From Chryseobacterium sp. MA9 (GTDB taxonomy: Bacteria > Bacteroidota > Bacteroidia > Flavobacteriales > Weeksellaceae): DNA of 64,000 bases. The notes below the pieces were generated by a model, which was given only the letters and a program-made list of their open reading frames with translations, did not search any database and was not told where the DNA came from. The number at the start of each line of letters is the position of its first letter. Position 1 is the stretch's first letter. Shown here piece after piece: positions 62,939-64,000 of the stretch. A program made the position numbers and the translations under genes. Location: the NCBI RefSeq assembly GCF_024399315.1, contig NZ_CP075170.1, forward strand, positions 434,001-498,000, written 5' to 3'.

Positions 62939-63511
62939 ATGTTAAAACAAAGTAAATCAACACAAGATATATTTGCAAGATTATTAAAAGGTGAGACTAT
63001 TTTGCCTGATGATCCGCAAATCACTAGGTTAAGAGAGGAATCGTATAAAACCAAGAGGATCCTTATCCGAATGAATAATTCAGATGATCCTGATGAGATC
63101 ACATTATTGCTTGACCAAATAGTCGGCGATAAACTAGATAAGGTGGCAGTCTTTACTCCAATCTACATTAATTATGGAAAGAACATAAAAATTGGAAAGA
63201 ATGTATTTATCAATTTTGGCTGCACTTTTCTTGCACTGGGAGGTATTACCATTGAAGATGATGTTCAAATCGGTCCAAAAGTAAGCTTGCTTACTGAAAA
63301 CCATCCATTGAAGCCTGAGCAAAGAAAAGGGTTGATCGGTAAATCAATTCATATCAAGAGAAATGCATGGATAGGCGGAGGTGCCACTATTTTACCAGGA
63401 GTTATCATTGGCGAAAATTCAATAGTTGCAGCATGTGCTGTTGTATCAAAAGACGTTCCTGATAATACCATAGTGGGTGGTATTCCGGCAAAAATTATTA
63501 AAGCGATCTGA
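62939..63511 (+). CDS. Hexapeptide-repeat O-acetyltransferase (maltose/NodL-like)
   Basis: A 190-residue left-handed beta-helix acetyltransferase. The hexapeptide repeats run through IKIGKNVFINFGCTFLALGG, and the catalytic-type His lies in LLTENHPLKPEQRKG, as in maltose acetyltransferase. The C-terminal repeats are WIGGGATILPGVIIGENS and VSKDVPDNTIVGGIPAKIIK. The N-terminal helix (EEITLLLDQIVGDKL-like) fits the family mass and start. The acceptor (a sugar or antibiotic hydroxyl) is unknown. Confidence 0.88.
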   Translation: MLKQSKSTQDIFARLLKGETILPDDPQITRLREESYKTKRILIRMNNSDDPDEITLLLDQIVGDKLDKVAVFTPIYINYGKNIKIGKNVFINFGCTFLALGGITIEDDVQIGPKVSLLTENHPLKPEQRKGLIGKSIHIKRNAWIGGGATILPGVIIGENSIVAACAVVSKDVPDNTIVGGIPAKIIKAI

Positions 63512-63620
63512 TCGAAATATGAAGTTAGAAATTGATCATCTGTATACGTCCAATAAATTACATTACAAGTATTCTTATCAAATAAATGCCTTTTAAAAAT
63601 ATTAATCAAACCGTTCAATA

Positions 63621-64000
63621 ATGAAAAAGATACACATATTATCCATGATTGTCCTGCTTTTATTTTCTCAAGCCTACGGACAGAACAAATTAAATTCAGG
63701 TATTATGGAAAACTCCAAAGAACATTATACATTTAAACTAAGTGAAAAAGTGATCCGCCAAAAAGTAACATTTAAAAACAGGTATGGTATTACTTTGTCG
63801 GCAGACTTATATAGTCCCCCAAATATTGGAAACGAAAAGCTTGCGGCAATTGCTATTAGCGGTCCATTTGGTGCAGTAAAAGAACAATCATCTGGATTAT
63901 ATGCTAATCAAATGGCAGAAAGAGGTTTTATAGCCATTGCATTTGATCCATCGTTTACGGGTGAAAGTGGTGGAGAATTTAGAGATATAGCATCATCTGA
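63621..64000 (+). CDS. Alpha/beta hydrolase, secreted, 5' part (3' end outside window)
   Basis: The ATG at 63621 begins signal peptide MKKIHILSMIVLLLFSQAYG, and 126 residues are visible before the window ends in an open frame. The segment TLSADLYSPPNIGNEKLAAI followed by AISGPFGAVKEQSSG is the N-terminal part of dienelactone-hydrolase-related proteins, and FDPSFTGESGGEFRD matches their conserved turn. The catalytic triad lies beyond the window. Confidence 0.8.
   Translation, partial: MKKIHILSMIVLLLFSQAYGQNKLNSGIMENSKEHYTFKLSEKVIRQKVTFKNRYGITLSADLYSPPNIGNEKLAAIAISGPFGAVKEQSSGLYANQMAERGFIAIAFDPSFTGESGGEFRDIASS

Overview
The window looks like chromosome of a Chryseobacterium-like member of the Bacteroidota (family Weeksellaceae or a close relative). 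The evidence is AT-rich DNA, promoter-like TTG-(18-19)-TAnnTTTG boxes with few Shine-Dalgarno sequences, type IX secretion (T9SS) C-terminal sorting domains, TonB-dependent receptors with carboxypeptidase-like N-terminal modules, FecR/ECF-sigma signalling, DUF2480 and DUF6624 proteins, and a GG-leader peptide beginning MKNLKKI that is typical of Chryseobacterium. The assignment rests on protein families only; no rRNA is present.

Layout. 1-6 kb: the 3' part of a repeat-rich surface protein, a GNAT acetyltransferase and two tandem paralogous TPR/membrane/HTH regulators. 6.3-9.4 kb: a large secreted reprolysin-like metalloprotease exported by T9SS. 9.4-14.1 kb: a TetX-like flavin monooxygenase with an AraC-family regulator, a Crp-type regulator, a ketopantoate-reductase-like enzyme and a secreted alpha/beta hydrolase. 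14.2-18 kb: a redox block (ferredoxin, remnant of a second ferredoxin, flavodoxin-fold reductase, DUF2480 protein, superoxide dismutase) divergent from a SufR-like Fe-S regulator, with a palindromic operator candidate between them. 18.1-28.2 kb: an ECF sigma factor, FecR anti-sigma factor and STN-containing TonB receptor, followed by lipoproteins, a T9SS cargo protein and an S41 protease, probably one cell-surface-signalling regulon. 28.4-39.6 kb: a sterol-desaturase-like enzyme, a MarR/UvrA-like pair sharing a long palindromic operator, a beta-propeller phytase next to its TonB receptor, a TetR/Crp/NTF2 operon and a JmjC-like cupin protein. 39.8-50.3 kb: a secreted HExxH peptidase, an ABC-ATPase remnant, a Cys-rich GG-leader (RiPP/bacteriocin-like) peptide, an MFS/HxlR pair and assorted small enzymes. 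50.5-60.2 kb: a type VI secretion effector module: VgrG, TPR adaptor candidate, a 1594-residue PAAR-like/RHS protein with a deaminase-like C-terminal toxin, and two probable immunity or orphan genes. 60.4-64 kb: tRNA-Ser(TGA) with a strong terminator, a decayed serine recombinase, AraC and HxlR regulators, an NTF2-like protein, a hexapeptide acetyltransferase and the start of an alpha/beta hydrolase.

The most interesting parts are the T6SS RHS toxin/immunity module, the Cys-rich GG-leader peptide, the SufR-like redox locus with its operator architecture, the MarR/UvrA palindrome, and several gene remnants (2Fe-2S ferredoxin tail, ABC ATPase, serine recombinase, and an unidentified decayed frame at 23.4 kb) that record deletions or element loss. 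All functions are read from sequence patterns; no database search was possible.
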